From the NCBI GenBank assembly GCA_017404505.1, contig JAFRCE010000005.1, positions 62,001 through 126,000 on the forward strand: 64,000 nt of DNA, in the 5' to 3' direction. Source of the DNA: Solobacterium sp. Its GTDB lineage: Bacteria > Bacillota_I > Bacilli_A > Erysipelotrichales > Erysipelotrichaceae. Of this stretch, positions 35,140-43,758 are shown one piece after another. Under the pieces are notes generated by a model. The model saw only the letters and a list, made by a program, of their open reading frames with translations. It had not been told where the DNA came from and searched no databases. Both the position numbers and the translations under genes were made by a program. The first letter of the stretch is position 1. Every line of letters starts with the position of its first letter.

Positions 35140-35736
35140 ATGAAAGTACTGGCAATCATTATGGATTCCGGACATAATCCTCTTTTGAAAGAATCTATGC
35201 AATGGCTGAAACAGCTGTTTGCGGAAAAGAGAATCGAAGTATCCGAAATCTGTATTGAAAATGATTCTGTGAGAGGGTGTGTCGCCTGCGGAAAATGCTA
35301 CAGAGCGGGAAAATGCATTTTTGATGATGAAGTAAATACCGTCATCCGACAGATGGCAGACTGCGACGGTATGGTTGTCGGCGGTGAGATCCTGTATGGA
35401 AAACTGAGTGAAAAGTGCAGCAGTTTTCTGGAAAGACTGTTCCATGCCGGAACAGCCGCCCTGGCAAGAAAACCGGCCAGTACGGTATTGTACAGCCGAC
35501 GCCGGACGGACGCGTCCGCGACAGCAGCTGTAATGGCATATTTCAGTAGGGCGAATATGCCAGCCGCTTATGTACAGCAAGGGCATGTGATCTATGACGA
35601 AGCAGGCAGTCATGAAGTGCTGTCCGCTGTCGTTTCCCAGATGACATGGCTGCTGAAATGCATGGAAGCAGGCAAAAAAGAAGATGTCGATTTTACTGAC
35701 GGCGCGCCGAAACGGATGCTTGACTGTGTCCGCTGA
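35140..35736 (+). CDS. NADPH-dependent FMN reductase-like flavoprotein with Cys-rich loop
   Basis: 198 aa, flavodoxin-fold oxidoreductase. The cysteines in GCVACGKCYRAGKC (about residues 47-60) match iron-sulfur flavoprotein-type members of the family, which may bind a cluster or use them as redox thiols. VVGGEILYGKLSEKCSSFLER near residue 85 is the flavin-binding region. There is no ribosome site: TACAAT (35127-35132) is 7 nt upstream of the ATG, suggesting a leaderless mRNA. malQ follows after 27 nt. Confidence 0.83.
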   Translation: MKVLAIIMDSGHNPLLKESMQWLKQLFAEKRIEVSEICIENDSVRGCVACGKCYRAGKCIFDDEVNTVIRQMADCDGMVVGGEILYGKLSEKCSSFLERLFHAGTAALARKPASTVLYSRRRTDASATAAVMAYFSRANMPAAYVQQGHVIYDEAGSHEVLSAVVSQMTWLLKCMEAGKKEDVDFTDGAPKRMLDCVR

Positions 35737-35763
35737 ATAAGAGTTATACAAGGAGTGATGACT

Positions 35764-37254
35764 ATGAAACGCAGTGCAGGTATTTTATTGCCGATTACAT
35801 CTCTGCCATCTCCGTATGGTATCGGAACGATGGGAAAGAGCGCAAGAGACTTCGTTGATTTCCTGGTGGAAGCGAAACAGACCTACTGGCAGATTCTGCC
35901 GATCGGTCCGACCGGTTACGGAGATTCACCATATTCTTCGTTTTCTTCGTATGCCGGCAATCCGTATATGATCGATCTGGACGATCTTGCCGAACAGGGA
36001 CTGCTGAAAAAGAGCGAGTATCGCAAACTGCCGTGGGGCGACAATCCTGAATATGTGGATTATGAAGCGGTCTACAACAGCCGTTTCACAGTCCTGCGCA
36101 AAGCTGCAAGCCGGCTGATCAAAACCAAGTTCAACGAACTGCAGTCATTCATTGAGAAGGAAGAGAAGTGGCTGCAGGACTATGCTTTGTATATGGCAAT
36201 CAAAGACAGTCTCGGCGGCATTGCCCTGGAAGAATGGCCGGAGCCGCTCCGCAGGCGGGAAGAGACGGAAGTCTGGTTTGAAAAGGAAAGACTGCATGAC
36301 GACGTTCTGTTCTATGAAGCGGTGCAGTTCATGTTCTTCGATCAGTGGAGCAGAATGAAAAAGTATGCCAATGAAAAGGGAATTAAGATCATTGGTGATC
36401 TGCCGATCTATGCCGCGAAGGACAGTGCCGATGTCTGGGCGTCTGCCGATCAGTTCCAGCTGAACCGCTACGGAAGACCGAAAGAGGTTGCCGGTGTACC
36501 GCCGGATGCTTTCTCTGAGGACGGACAGTTATGGGGCAATCCTCTGTATGACTGGAAGAAGATGAAGAAGGACAATTACAGCTGGTGGTTCAGCCGTATT
36601 GCCCAGCAGCTTCGTTTCTATGATGTGCTGCGTATTGATCATTTCCGCGGTTTTGAGTCCTACTTTGCGATTCCGGCCGGTGACACGACAGCCAAAAACG
36701 GCAAATGGAAAAAGGGACCGGGTGCTGGCATGTTCAAGGCAATCGAAAACATTCTCGGCAAGCAGGAAATCATCGCGGAAGACCTCGGTGTGCTGACCCC
36801 GGCTGTTTACAAAATGCTGGCGGAGACCGGCTATCCCGGCATGAAGGTTCTGCAGTTTGCCTTTGACGGCCGGACGGACAATGAATATCTGCCGCATAAT
36901 CATGTGAAGAACAGTATCGTCTATGTCGGAACCCATGATAACGATACCGTTCTGGGCTGGCTGAACAGTTCGGATCCGGAAGTTGTCAGGCAGGCGAAAG
37001 AGTATCTGCATCTGGATCAGAAAGAAGGATACAACTGGGGCTTTATCAGAGCTGCCTATATGAGCTGCGCGGATGTTGCGGTCATAACCATGCAGGATCT
37101 GCTGGGTATCGGCAGTGAAGGCCGTATCAATACACCGTCCACACTGGGCTTCAACTGGCAGTGGCGCTACAGCAAGAAGACTTTTGACAAACGGCTGGCC
37201 AATAAAATCGCTGCTATGACAGTGTGTTACGACCGGGCACCGAAAGAAGACTGA
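35764..37254 (+). CDS. malQ: 4-alpha-glucanotransferase
   Basis: 496 aa, GH77 amylomaltase that disproportionates maltodextrins or glycogen-derived glucans. The catalytic nucleophile Asp is in RIDHFRGFESY near residue 292, the acid/base Glu in AEDLGVLTP near 340 and the third carboxylate in GTHDNDT near 391. AAGGAG sits 8 nt before ATG 35764; earlier GTG/ATG codons overlap the ribosome site and are rejected. No glycogen phosphorylase or maltose transporter is adjacent. Confidence 0.93.
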   Translation: MKRSAGILLPITSLPSPYGIGTMGKSARDFVDFLVEAKQTYWQILPIGPTGYGDSPYSSFSSYAGNPYMIDLDDLAEQGLLKKSEYRKLPWGDNPEYVDYEAVYNSRFTVLRKAASRLIKTKFNELQSFIEKEEKWLQDYALYMAIKDSLGGIALEEWPEPLRRREETEVWFEKERLHDDVLFYEAVQFMFFDQWSRMKKYANEKGIKIIGDLPIYAAKDSADVWASADQFQLNRYGRPKEVAGVPPDAFSEDGQLWGNPLYDWKKMKKDNYSWWFSRIAQQLRFYDVLRIDHFRGFESYFAIPAGDTTAKNGKWKKGPGAGMFKAIENILGKQEIIAEDLGVLTPAVYKMLAETGYPGMKVLQFAFDGRTDNEYLPHNHVKNSIVYVGTHDNDTVLGWLNSSDPEVVRQAKEYLHLDQKEGYNWGFIRAAYMSCADVAVITMQDLLGIGSEGRINTPSTLGFNWQWRYSKKTFDKRLANKIAAMTVCYDRAPKED

Positions 37255-37266
37255 TCAGGAGAATCT

Positions 37267-37461
37267 ATGAACCGTCAGAATAACAGAAATCCGAAAATCA
37301 TGTTTTACTTCAATCTGCTGATTACGATTTTATGGGCATATCTGACGTATCGGGATTTTCAGCGGGGAACATCACCCGCGATCCATGCTTTGTGCACGGT
37401 TCTGTTTGCTTATATGACCTATGACTGGTACAGAAAAACAGGAGAAAACGGAAATGAATGA
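37267..37461 (+). CDS. Small membrane protein
   Basis: 64 aa with two hydrophobic segments (about 11-28 and 38-52) and charged ends. Ribosome site AGGAGAA. It follows malQ by 12 nt and overlaps the next gene by 8 nt, so the pair behaves as a unit. No family recognised. Confidence 0.65.
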   Translation: MNRQNNRNPKIMFYFNLLITILWAYLTYRDFQRGTSPAIHALCTVLFAYMTYDWYRKTGENGNE

Positions 37462-37831
37462 ACCGAAACCATTCAACAGCTGGACACAGATTTCCCTGGC
37501 CATGGGTGTTGTATTCACATGTGCCGGACTCTGGTGGCTTGTATCAGGTGGCATGAATGCGGCTGCGGTCGCGATGTTTGTTCTCGGTCTGCATTCCTTT
37601 GCGGCGGCGTTCATGTATTACCGCTGGCCGCAGTTTGCCAGTAACGCTTCCAATCTGACGCAGTTTGTCAACAACAGCCGACTGACATTGATCTGGATCG
37701 GTTTCTTCTTCATGGACGCCTTCCGGCTGAGTGATTCCCCTTATATGAATCTGCTCGTTATTGCGGCTGCGCTTGCCTTCGGTTATATGAGTGTGCGGGC
37801 ACTGCTGGGGTTCCTGAAAGAAATACGCTGA
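37454..37831 (+). CDS. Small multi-pass membrane protein
   Basis: 125 aa, four hydrophobic segments (about 11-30, 35-55, 75-90 and 97-118). ATG 37454 is chosen because GGAG lies 9 nt upstream. It overlaps the preceding 64-aa membrane protein gene, so the two may form a complex. Unrecognised; ends at a terminator at 37856. Confidence 0.65.
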   Translation: MNEPKPFNSWTQISLAMGVVFTCAGLWWLVSGGMNAAAVAMFVLGLHSFAAAFMYYRWPQFASNASNLTQFVNNSRLTLIWIGFFFMDAFRLSDSPYMNLLVIAAALAFGYMSVRALLGFLKEIR

Positions 37832-37855
37832 CCGTCTGGTTATACTGGATAAAAA

Positions 37856-37883
37856 GGGTCCGCAGATAATGCGGCCCTTTTTT
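37856..37883 (+). terminator. Intrinsic terminator of the malQ-membrane protein unit
   Basis: GGG-CCGCA/TGCGG-CCC stem with one bulged T, followed by T6. Confidence 0.85.
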
Positions 37884-37907
37884 GCATGGCAGAAAAAGAG
37901 GAAGAAT

Positions 37908-38705
37908 TTATTCTTCTTCCTCCATGTAATTGATATATTCGGTGCCGATAATACTCCGGATCTTTTCCGCCAGCGGATACAGCATGGCCAAAGCGGCTTT
38001 GCGGTCCGCTGCCAGAGCAGTCAGGCGGATCAGACAACCGTCATCCTTGGCGTAGGTCGCGACGGTCGGATTCTGCGAGTCCAGAAGATCACCGAGGACA
38101 TCCGCAACTGGAGCCTCACCGACTTTGATCACCGGCGCGTGGTCGAAGTCGAGCAGTTTGATATTCAGGGAAACAAGCACCTGATGACTCTTTTCCACCA
38201 GATAGGGGAAACAGTATTCTTCGAACATCGGTTCCATCTCTTTCGGCGGACCGGGCAGAAGAATACAGATTTTATCCTCGTCTTCCATGATAATGCCCGG
38301 GGCAAGGCCGTGATGGTTATACAGAACTTTCGCGTTTTCCGGAACAAGGGCCTGTTTTTTCAGACTTTGCAAAAGAGACTCCTTCCGGGTGCGTTGCAGT
38401 GTCTCTTCCATCATGGAAATGGCAGTTTCGTCATAAACGAGGCTGCTGTGGAAGTACTCCGCGAGCATTTCTTTTGTAATGTCATCTTTGGTTGGACCAA
38501 GACCGCCGGTCATAATGACCATGTCGGCTCTTGTGTAAGCAATTTTCACCGCATCCATGATACGGGAGGGATTGTCGCCGACAACCGTCTGAAAATGCAC
38601 TTCAATACCCGCGGACGCGAGTTTTCCAGCAAGATACCTTGCATTGGTATTCAGGATATTGCCGAGCAGGATCTCGGTTCCCACACTGATTATTTCCGCA
38701 ATCAT
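37908..38705 (-). CDS. CinA-type nucleotide-binding (MoaB/MogA-like) domain protein
   Basis: 265 aa. The N-terminal 170 residues are the CinA/MoaB fold (SVGTEILLGNILNTN, MTGGLGPTKDD near 66, LLPGPPKEME near 158), which in CinA has ADP-ribose pyrophosphatase-type activity. The remaining part is the small KH-like segment. The C-terminal NMN amidohydrolase domain of full CinA (about 410 aa) is absent, with a clean stop and no remnant behind it. AGAGGAAA precedes the start. It lies 16 nt after the DUF4910 peptidase and is probably co-transcribed. Confidence 0.85.
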   Translation of the reverse strand: MIAEIISVGTEILLGNILNTNARYLAGKLASAGIEVHFQTVVGDNPSRIMDAVKIAYTRADMVIMTGGLGPTKDDITKEMLAEYFHSSLVYDETAISMMEETLQRTRKESLLQSLKKQALVPENAKVLYNHHGLAPGIIMEDEDKICILLPGPPKEMEPMFEEYCFPYLVEKSHQVLVSLNIKLLDFDHAPVIKVGEAPVADVLGDLLDSQNPTVATYAKDDGCLIRLTALAADRKAALAMLYPLAEKIRSIIGTEYINYMEEEE

Positions 38706-38721
38706 TTTTCCGTTTCCTCTT

Positions 38722-40629
38722 TCAGCAGTTTTTCGTGATCAGACCGATCGCTGCAAGCAGTTTGAGATAATTCAGAACGTCATGTTTCATGTCTTCGCGA
38801 TATTCCAGTGACAGTTCCCTGATCAACTGGCCGACCGTGCGGCTGCCGTCAATATAATTCAGTGCCAGACCTTCGAATTCATATCCTTTGACGGTTTTGT
38901 TCTGTTCATAATGACGGATCGCTTCATCGTATCCGAGAGCTTTGTAATCGCTGAGTGTCTGGAACGGACCGACCGCCGTGCGCCGGTAAACATCCGTCAA
39001 TTCTTCATCGAGCGGATAGCTGTCACAGAGGTCATACTGTTCCATCCAGACATCGAAGAGCCGGTTCACGTGTTTTATTTCCGCGGAAATATCCGCGTCT
39101 TTAACGAGCGTTTCAGCTGACCGCACCGAGGCGAGGAAATACTGCCGGAATTTGCTGAGCAGGGAACCGAACATTTCCCTGCTGATGTCTTTGCGCAGGT
39201 ATTCATTGGCCAGACCTGTTTTCATTTCGGTCATACTGCTGTCCAGTTCCTCGAAGAGAACAGGCAGGTCATCGGCCGTGAGACTGGCGAGGTCATAGGC
39301 GAAATTCGCCGCGGTCAGACAGGAGAATTTCAGCACGGCGGGATCGATCACGTCCAGCGTGTCGGTCGCCGTGTGATAATTCAGATCCGGCCACTGCCCC
39401 AGCATGCAGCAGGGAATGCCGATGGACGGGTCGCTGTAAACCGTATGATCGGATCCGCCGGTATACGGGGATACGCAGTGATTGGTCAGACTGACATCGC
39501 CGCCGTTCAGGGAAGAGGCTTCTTTCGCGGCCTGCTTCATACTGTAAACACTCAGTTCGCTGATCAGGGACGGGGTGGAAAGCGGTGTTCTTGTCAGGGT
39601 GATCGGCCCGTAGTAACGGGTCTGTCTGCCGCCGACCATATCCAGGTTCATGGCACCGAGACAGTCCGCATAGTTGTTGTGATCCGATAGGTAGGCAAAT
39701 GTGCCGGTGTATTCGGGAACCAGCGTCAGCCGGATCGTATGTTTCGGTTTGGCAATCTTTCCTTCTTTCACCAGCATGTCAATGACATGCATGGCTTCCA
39801 GGGTGGCTGATACACCGGAGGCATTGTCATTGCAGGAACTGCGGGGATGGCACAGATGGGCACAGAGGGTGACCGTCCTGTCATCTTCACCGGGGATCGT
39901 GACTTCGACAACTTCGATATGGCCGTTGTACAGTGCGGAATCAATATACGGTCTCACTTGCAGATATTTCTTTTCCTCGTTCCATTTTTTCCGGCACATT
40001 TCCGCCAGAATATCTCCTTCTTTGGGAGAGAGAACAAAACCGCGGCGTTCCGGTTCATCTTTCAGATGGGTATGCCAGTAGGAAGTATAAGTCAGGGAAT
40101 GGTACAGATCGGAACGTTTCCGGTTGGGCGTTTCCATGATGAAATCCGTTATCAGGCCGAGCGCGCCCTGTTCATAAACCCAGTTGTACTGATTGATGTT
40201 ACCTCTGATAAACACCCATTTGTCTTTCAAATCGATATCCGGATAAGCTGCCTGATCACAGCCGCGATCCAGCAGCACGAGATCGACAGGTGTGTTCCGC
40301 ATGTCAATCGGATAACTCTTCTGAATGACGGAAATCGGTTCCGCGGAATAATCACACAGTCTTCTGCCTGTATCCGCCAGATCCAGATATGCCTCGCGGA
40401 CAGACCATTCCTGAAACATCTTGCTCTGCAGATACCAGACATCCGGGTCCGCGTCATAACTCAGGATCTCCGCCTGCAGTCCGTATCTGTCACAGATGCT
40501 TTTGACATGACGGGCGGCTTCACGGAACATTGGGGAAGCCTGTATGCGGTGGAAGCTGGATACCTCCTTCACGACGTTCAAGAGCCGTTTTTCGGATACG
40601 GTCTGTTTGAAGATTTCACTGTTCTGCAT
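38722..40629 (-). CDS. M28/DUF4910-type zinc aminopeptidase
   Basis: 635 aa, no signal peptide. An N-terminal part carries an inserted PA-like domain (about residues 110-165), then the metallopeptidase core: LCAHLCHPRSSCNDNASG near 262, VPEYTG near 310 and a late His in YTGGSDHTV near 400 and LNYHTATDT near 425 are plausible zinc ligands and catalytic residues. A C-terminal 100-residue winged-helix-like extension ends the chain. It should cleave N-terminal residues from peptides. AGGAGG and a TACAAT -10 lie upstream, facing the hairpin-RNA locus. Confidence 0.82.
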   Translation of the reverse strand: MQNSEIFKQTVSEKRLLNVVKEVSSFHRIQASPMFREAARHVKSICDRYGLQAEILSYDADPDVWYLQSKMFQEWSVREAYLDLADTGRRLCDYSAEPISVIQKSYPIDMRNTPVDLVLLDRGCDQAAYPDIDLKDKWVFIRGNINQYNWVYEQGALGLITDFIMETPNRKRSDLYHSLTYTSYWHTHLKDEPERRGFVLSPKEGDILAEMCRKKWNEEKKYLQVRPYIDSALYNGHIEVVEVTIPGEDDRTVTLCAHLCHPRSSCNDNASGVSATLEAMHVIDMLVKEGKIAKPKHTIRLTLVPEYTGTFAYLSDHNNYADCLGAMNLDMVGGRQTRYYGPITLTRTPLSTPSLISELSVYSMKQAAKEASSLNGGDVSLTNHCVSPYTGGSDHTVYSDPSIGIPCCMLGQWPDLNYHTATDTLDVIDPAVLKFSCLTAANFAYDLASLTADDLPVLFEELDSSMTEMKTGLANEYLRKDISREMFGSLLSKFRQYFLASVRSAETLVKDADISAEIKHVNRLFDVWMEQYDLCDSYPLDEELTDVYRRTAVGPFQTLSDYKALGYDEAIRHYEQNKTVKGYEFEGLALNYIDGSRTVGQLIRELSLEYREDMKHDVLNYLKLLAAIGLITKNC

Positions 40630-40733
40630 ATCACTGCCTCCTGTTATATCAGCATTGTAACATGCCCGGATCCGAGAAACTTCAAAACGGCTTTTTGACC
40701 GGAAATACGGCTCAACAAAAGGCTTTTTTTGGA

Positions 40734-40746
40734 TGTAAGCGCTTCA
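40734..40746. promoter_or_regulatory. cre-like palindrome upstream of the hairpin RNA
   Basis: TGTAAGCGCTTCA resembles the CcpA catabolite element but is one base short of the 14-bp consensus. It lies about 46 bp upstream of the -35 of the RNA promoter. Confidence 0.35.
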
Positions 40747-40791
40747 TTTTCAAAAACGGAAAAAAAGATGAAAAAAAAGTTTAAAAAGGTC

Positions 40792-40820
40792 TTGCAAGTC
40801 CCGTTTTACGGTGCTATATT
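40792..40820 (+). promoter_or_regulatory. Promoter of the tandem-hairpin RNA
   Basis: TTGCAA (40792-40797), 17-nt spacer and TATATT (40815-40820) with the extended -10 TG at 40812-40813. Expected start near 40827. No ORF with a ribosome site follows before the terminator. Confidence 0.75.
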
Positions 40821-40826
40821 CATACA

Positions 40827-41102
40827 CGCGTAAGGAAAACAACGCCGGATGAAAACAGAAAAACATCCGACTGAAATACAAACGCAAATTGATCGCTGCA
40901 CGGCGATCAAGTGATATACAACTACAAATCGATGGGCGACCATCGAGTGATATATAAAGACAAATCGGTGAGCGATCACCGAGCGAAATACAACGACAAA
41001 TTGATCGCTGCACGGCGATCAAGCGATATACAACGATAAATCGGTGAGAAATCACCGAGTGAAATATAACTGTTCCGGAACTGCGGTTCCGTATTTTTTT
41101 TA
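40827..41102 (+). ncRNA. Tandem-hairpin non-coding RNA, class unknown
   Basis: A transcript of about 275 nt is delimited by the promoter at 40792-40820 and a terminator at 41076-41102 (CGGAAC/GTTCCG stem, TGCG loop, T8). Between them are six hairpins. H1: CGGATG/CATCCG with a 12-nt loop. H2 and H5: TTGATCGC/GCGATCAA. H3: TCGATGG/CCATCGA with loop GCGA. H4: TCGGTGA/TCACCGA with loop GCGA. H6: same stem as H4 with loop GAAA. Stem differences are compensated on both sides, so pairing is conserved. The hairpins are joined by near-identical A-rich linkers of 18-19 nt. The next gene has its own ribosome site 40 nt downstream, so it may be either a free RNA or a terminated leader. No known RNA class fits. 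Confidence 0.72.
40846..41070 (+). repeat. Six hairpin units separated by a conserved 18-nt linker
   Basis: Linkers begin at 40870, 40911, 40947, 40983, 41023 and 41059, and follow the pattern G-Y-G-A-W-A-T-A-Y-A-A-M-K-A-Y-A-A-A in the four full-length central copies. The first is a 19-nt variant and the last is cut to 12 nt by the terminator. Unit lengths are 36 nt (H3, H4) and 40 nt (H2, H5). Unlike CRISPR, the constant part is unpaired and the variable part is the palindrome. Confidence 0.85.
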
Positions 41103-41141
41103 TCTGTGTAATTATCGTATGATAAGACGGAGGTGTCATTT

Positions 41142-41834
41142 ATGTTCATTGCCGATCAGAATGTGCTGATGGCTGTCAATATTGCGGCAGCCTTGCTTGC
41201 TTTGTTCAGTATATATATGGGATTCCGAAGAGGATTTATTTCCGCTTTGCTGGGCTTTCTGGTATCTGTCGTGATTCTCGCGGCTGCCTGCTTCGGTGGC
41301 TGGTTTACGGCGCATACCTTTGTGTTCGTGCCGGCTTCCTGGGCGGAAAAGGTGCTGCAGACAGCGTACGGCGCGGCTGCTGAGATTACGCCGCAGACGT
41401 TGCTGTATGCCCGGAAGGCCATGACCTTTCTGATTGTCTTTCTGGCTGTCGAACTGGTGCTGCATCTGATCACGCATCCGCTGTTTTCTTCCGCAAAGAA
41501 AAAACGTGACAGTATCGGCATGTTCAGCCAGCTGCTCGGCTTTCTGACCGGCTGTGCGTCCGCCGTCTTCTGGACGCTGGCACTTTCGGTATGTCTGATT
41601 ACTTCCCAGTCAGCGGGAATTGTCAGAAACGGCGCGGATCTTGTCCGTCAGAGTGTTCTGCAGTATCCGGTGCAGTATATCGGCAAACCGCTGACAGCCA
41701 GCCTGAAGTCGGACAGCCCGATGGTGGAGAATCTCTGGGAAACAGGTCTGATCCTGGATGAGAAAGATCAGGCATTGTTTGAACAGTGGCTGCAGGAGAA
41801 TGGCTTTAGCGGCTCTGCTCCGCAGGATAAGTAA
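41142..41834 (+). CDS. CvpA-family membrane protein
   Basis: 230 aa with four membrane segments (about 8-30, 34-60, 85-108 and 128-150) and a cytoplasmic tail. The pattern YMGFRRGFISALLGFLVSV and later GFLTGCASAVFW are typical of CvpA (colicin V production) proteins, whose role in envelope integrity is poorly defined. GGAGG at 41129-41133 with 8-nt spacing selects ATG 41142. It lies 40 nt after the hairpin-RNA terminator, so its expression may depend on readthrough of that array. Confidence 0.75.
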   Translation: MFIADQNVLMAVNIAAALLALFSIYMGFRRGFISALLGFLVSVVILAAACFGGWFTAHTFVFVPASWAEKVLQTAYGAAAEITPQTLLYARKAMTFLIVFLAVELVLHLITHPLFSSAKKKRDSIGMFSQLLGFLTGCASAVFWTLALSVCLITSQSAGIVRNGADLVRQSVLQYPVQYIGKPLTASLKSDSPMVENLWETGLILDEKDQALFEQWLQENGFSGSAPQDK

Positions 41835-41838
41835 AAAA

Positions 41839-41866
41839 AGCAGTTGGAATGAATCCAGCTGCTTTT
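41839..41866. terminator. Bidirectional terminator
   Basis: AGCAGTTGGA/TCCAGCTGCT stem with ATGAA loop; T4 on the plus strand and T7 on the minus strand, serving the CvpA-like gene and the converging dehydrogenase. Confidence 0.82.
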
Positions 41867-42804
41867 CAGTATCCGATTGATTTATCGACAATATTGTTGA
41901 GTGGTTTTCCCGCCACGTAACGCTCCAGATTGTCATGGAAGATCTGCAGAACTTTGTCAAAGGTGACAGCCGCGTTGAAGCGTCCTGAGATATGCGGTGT
42001 CAGATAGACATGTTCCATATTCCAGAGCGGATGATTGCGAGGCAGCGGTTCGGGATCTGTCACGTCCAGGCATACACCGGCGAAATGTCCGTCCTTTACG
42101 ACCCGCAGGAGGTCTTCCGTGACGATTGCCGTGCCGCGGCCGACATTGACCAGGATCGCGCCTTTTTTGATCTTTCTGAGACGTTCCTCATTAAACAGGT
42201 GCACGGTTTCCACGGTCTCCGGCAATGACAGGGCAACGACATCGCATTCCGGCAGGATCTCGTCCATGTTTTCCATGGTGTACATTCCTTCGACATAATC
42301 CGGCACGTCATGAACGGAACGTCTGACGCCGTATACTTTCGCGCCGAGGGCATGCATTTTCTTTGCGAAAGAAGAGCCGATATCGCCCATACCGACAGAA
42401 AGAACGGTTGAGGCGGTCAGCGTGTTGACAGATCCCAGATTGGTGGAATCATGGTTTCTCTGAACCTCAATATAGTTGGCCAGGTTTTTCATGACCATCA
42501 GCACACAGCCGAGCATATGTTCGGAAATGGCCGTTCCGTAAGCGCCGCTGGCATTGGTCAGCACGATCTGTTCCGGCAGATCCTTGTGGGTGTTGGCGCC
42601 GGCCCAGTCCAGCTGCAGCCATCTCAGTTTTTCGCAGTTCTGCAGACGGGACATCGGCATGCCGCCGAGGATGACTTCGGCATTCTGGATATCTTCATCA
42701 GTGACATCATTGCGGTCGATAAAGCGGATGTTGACATTTTCGATGTCGGAAAACAGTTTTTTGTGTTCCTCGTCGATCGGCGTGACAAACAGTACATTGA
42801 TCAT
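41866..42804 (-). CDS. D-2-hydroxyacid dehydrogenase
   Basis: 312 aa, D-isomer-specific 2-hydroxyacid dehydrogenase. NAD-binding GMGDIGSSFAKKMH near residue 140, catalytic Arg in NVGRGTAI near 228, Glu in DPEPLP near 257 and His in LTPHISG near 276. It reduces a 2-keto acid to the D-hydroxy acid; phosphoglycerate, lactate and glyoxylate types cannot be told apart by eye. AGAGGT 8 nt before ATG 42804 selects that start over a longer frame. Monocistronic. Confidence 0.88.
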   Translation of the reverse strand: MINVLFVTPIDEEHKKLFSDIENVNIRFIDRNDVTDEDIQNAEVILGGMPMSRLQNCEKLRWLQLDWAGANTHKDLPEQIVLTNASGAYGTAISEHMLGCVLMVMKNLANYIEVQRNHDSTNLGSVNTLTASTVLSVGMGDIGSSFAKKMHALGAKVYGVRRSVHDVPDYVEGMYTMENMDEILPECDVVALSLPETVETVHLFNEERLRKIKKGAILVNVGRGTAIVTEDLLRVVKDGHFAGVCLDVTDPEPLPRNHPLWNMEHVYLTPHISGRFNAAVTFDKVLQIFHDNLERYVAGKPLNNIVDKSIGY

Positions 42805-42926
42805 ATTCTTTACCTCTGTTCCCATTGTACCGCAAAGAATATGTATCGCAGAGTGATTTGCCGCAGGAGCATTTGCTTTCAAAATGGAACAAAATGAAAT
42901 AGAATGAAGGTCACGGAGGCGAAAAC

Positions 42927-43685
42927 ATGTACAATGACTGGTTTACGATCGGCGGTATCACGATTCACGGCTACGGAGTCATGATCGCCATCGGTATCTT
43001 AATGGCATATTTCACCGGTGAAAAACTGGGTAAAAAACACAATCTGGATACGGACCAGATCGATACGATCATCTTCCTTGTACTGATCGGCGGCTTTGCC
43101 TTTTCGAAACTGGTATATTGTCTGACCGTCTTTGATCAGTTTGTGAAAGATCCTCTTTCCGTACTGGGCAGCGGCGGCTGGGTCGTCTACGGCGGTATCG
43201 TCGGCGGTCTTCTGACCGGCTGGCTGTACTGCAAAAAGATGAATCTGGATTTCATGGCATACTTCAATGTCCTGGCGCCCTGTATCGCGCTGGCACAGGG
43301 ATTCGGCCGCATCGGCTGTTTCTTTGCCGGCTGCTGCTACGGCATTGAGACACATACGGTATTCGACGTGCATTTCCCGGACGGTTCCTTGGGACCGGGT
43401 TCGGCGATCGGGGCACTGCCGACCCAGCTGATCATGTCAGCCGGTGACTTTCTGATTTTCGGGATCCTGCTGAAAGTTCTTGCGAACGAAAAGACAAAGG
43501 ATACGACAGCGGCCCTGTATCTGGTGCTGTATTCACTGGGCAGATTCCTGATTGAATTTGTCCGCGGCGATACAGCCCGCGGCTTTATCGGTCCGCTTTC
43601 CACATCCCAGTTCATCGCGGTATTTACCTTCCTGCTGGGCATGTATATGATATGGCGGCATCAGCAGAAAAATGCGGTTTTATAA
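42927..43685 (+). CDS. lgt: Prolipoprotein diacylglyceryl transferase
   Basis: 252 aa, seven membrane segments. Transfers diacylglycerol from phosphatidylglycerol to the lipobox Cys of prolipoproteins. Motifs: HGYGVMIAIG near residue 14, GGWVVYGGIVGG near 85, QGFGRIGCFFAGCCYG (essential Arg) near 125 and LGRFLIEFVRGD near 207. ACGGAGG precedes the ATG. It would modify the lipoproteins encoded in this window. Ends at a strong terminator. Confidence 0.93.
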   Translation: MYNDWFTIGGITIHGYGVMIAIGILMAYFTGEKLGKKHNLDTDQIDTIIFLVLIGGFAFSKLVYCLTVFDQFVKDPLSVLGSGGWVVYGGIVGGLLTGWLYCKKMNLDFMAYFNVLAPCIALAQGFGRIGCFFAGCCYGIETHTVFDVHFPDGSLGPGSAIGALPTQLIMSAGDFLIFGILLKVLANEKTKDTTAALYLVLYSLGRFLIEFVRGDTARGFIGPLSTSQFIAVFTFLLGMYMIWRHQQKNAVL

Positions 43686-43714
43686 AAGTACGGAAAAATC
43701 CGTACTTTTTTTGT
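43686..43714 (+). terminator. Intrinsic terminator of lgt
   Basis: Perfect AAGTACGGA/TCCGTACTT stem, AAAA loop, then a T7 tail. Confidence 0.92.
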
Positions 43715-43758
43715 AAGATAATAGTAATTCCGTACACTGTTATGGATGAAGGGGAAAC

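Noticed and set aside
37908..38705. CinA-like gene as a broken pseudogene
   Set aside because: The stop is clean, no C-terminal remnant follows and stand-alone CinA N-terminal proteins are common.
40734..40746. Functional CcpA cre site
   Set aside because: The palindrome is one base short of the consensus and distant from the -35, so it is kept only as a weak candidate.
40846..41070. CRISPR array
   Set aside because: The unit is short (36-40 nt), the constant part is an 18-nt non-palindromic linker, the variable parts are themselves palindromes with two recurring twice, and no cas gene is present.
40750..41139. Minus-strand ORF of 129 codons across the hairpin array
   Set aside because: The frame is open only because of the repeats. 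Composition is unlike the neighbours, no ribosome site is present, and the covarying stems are better explained by RNA.
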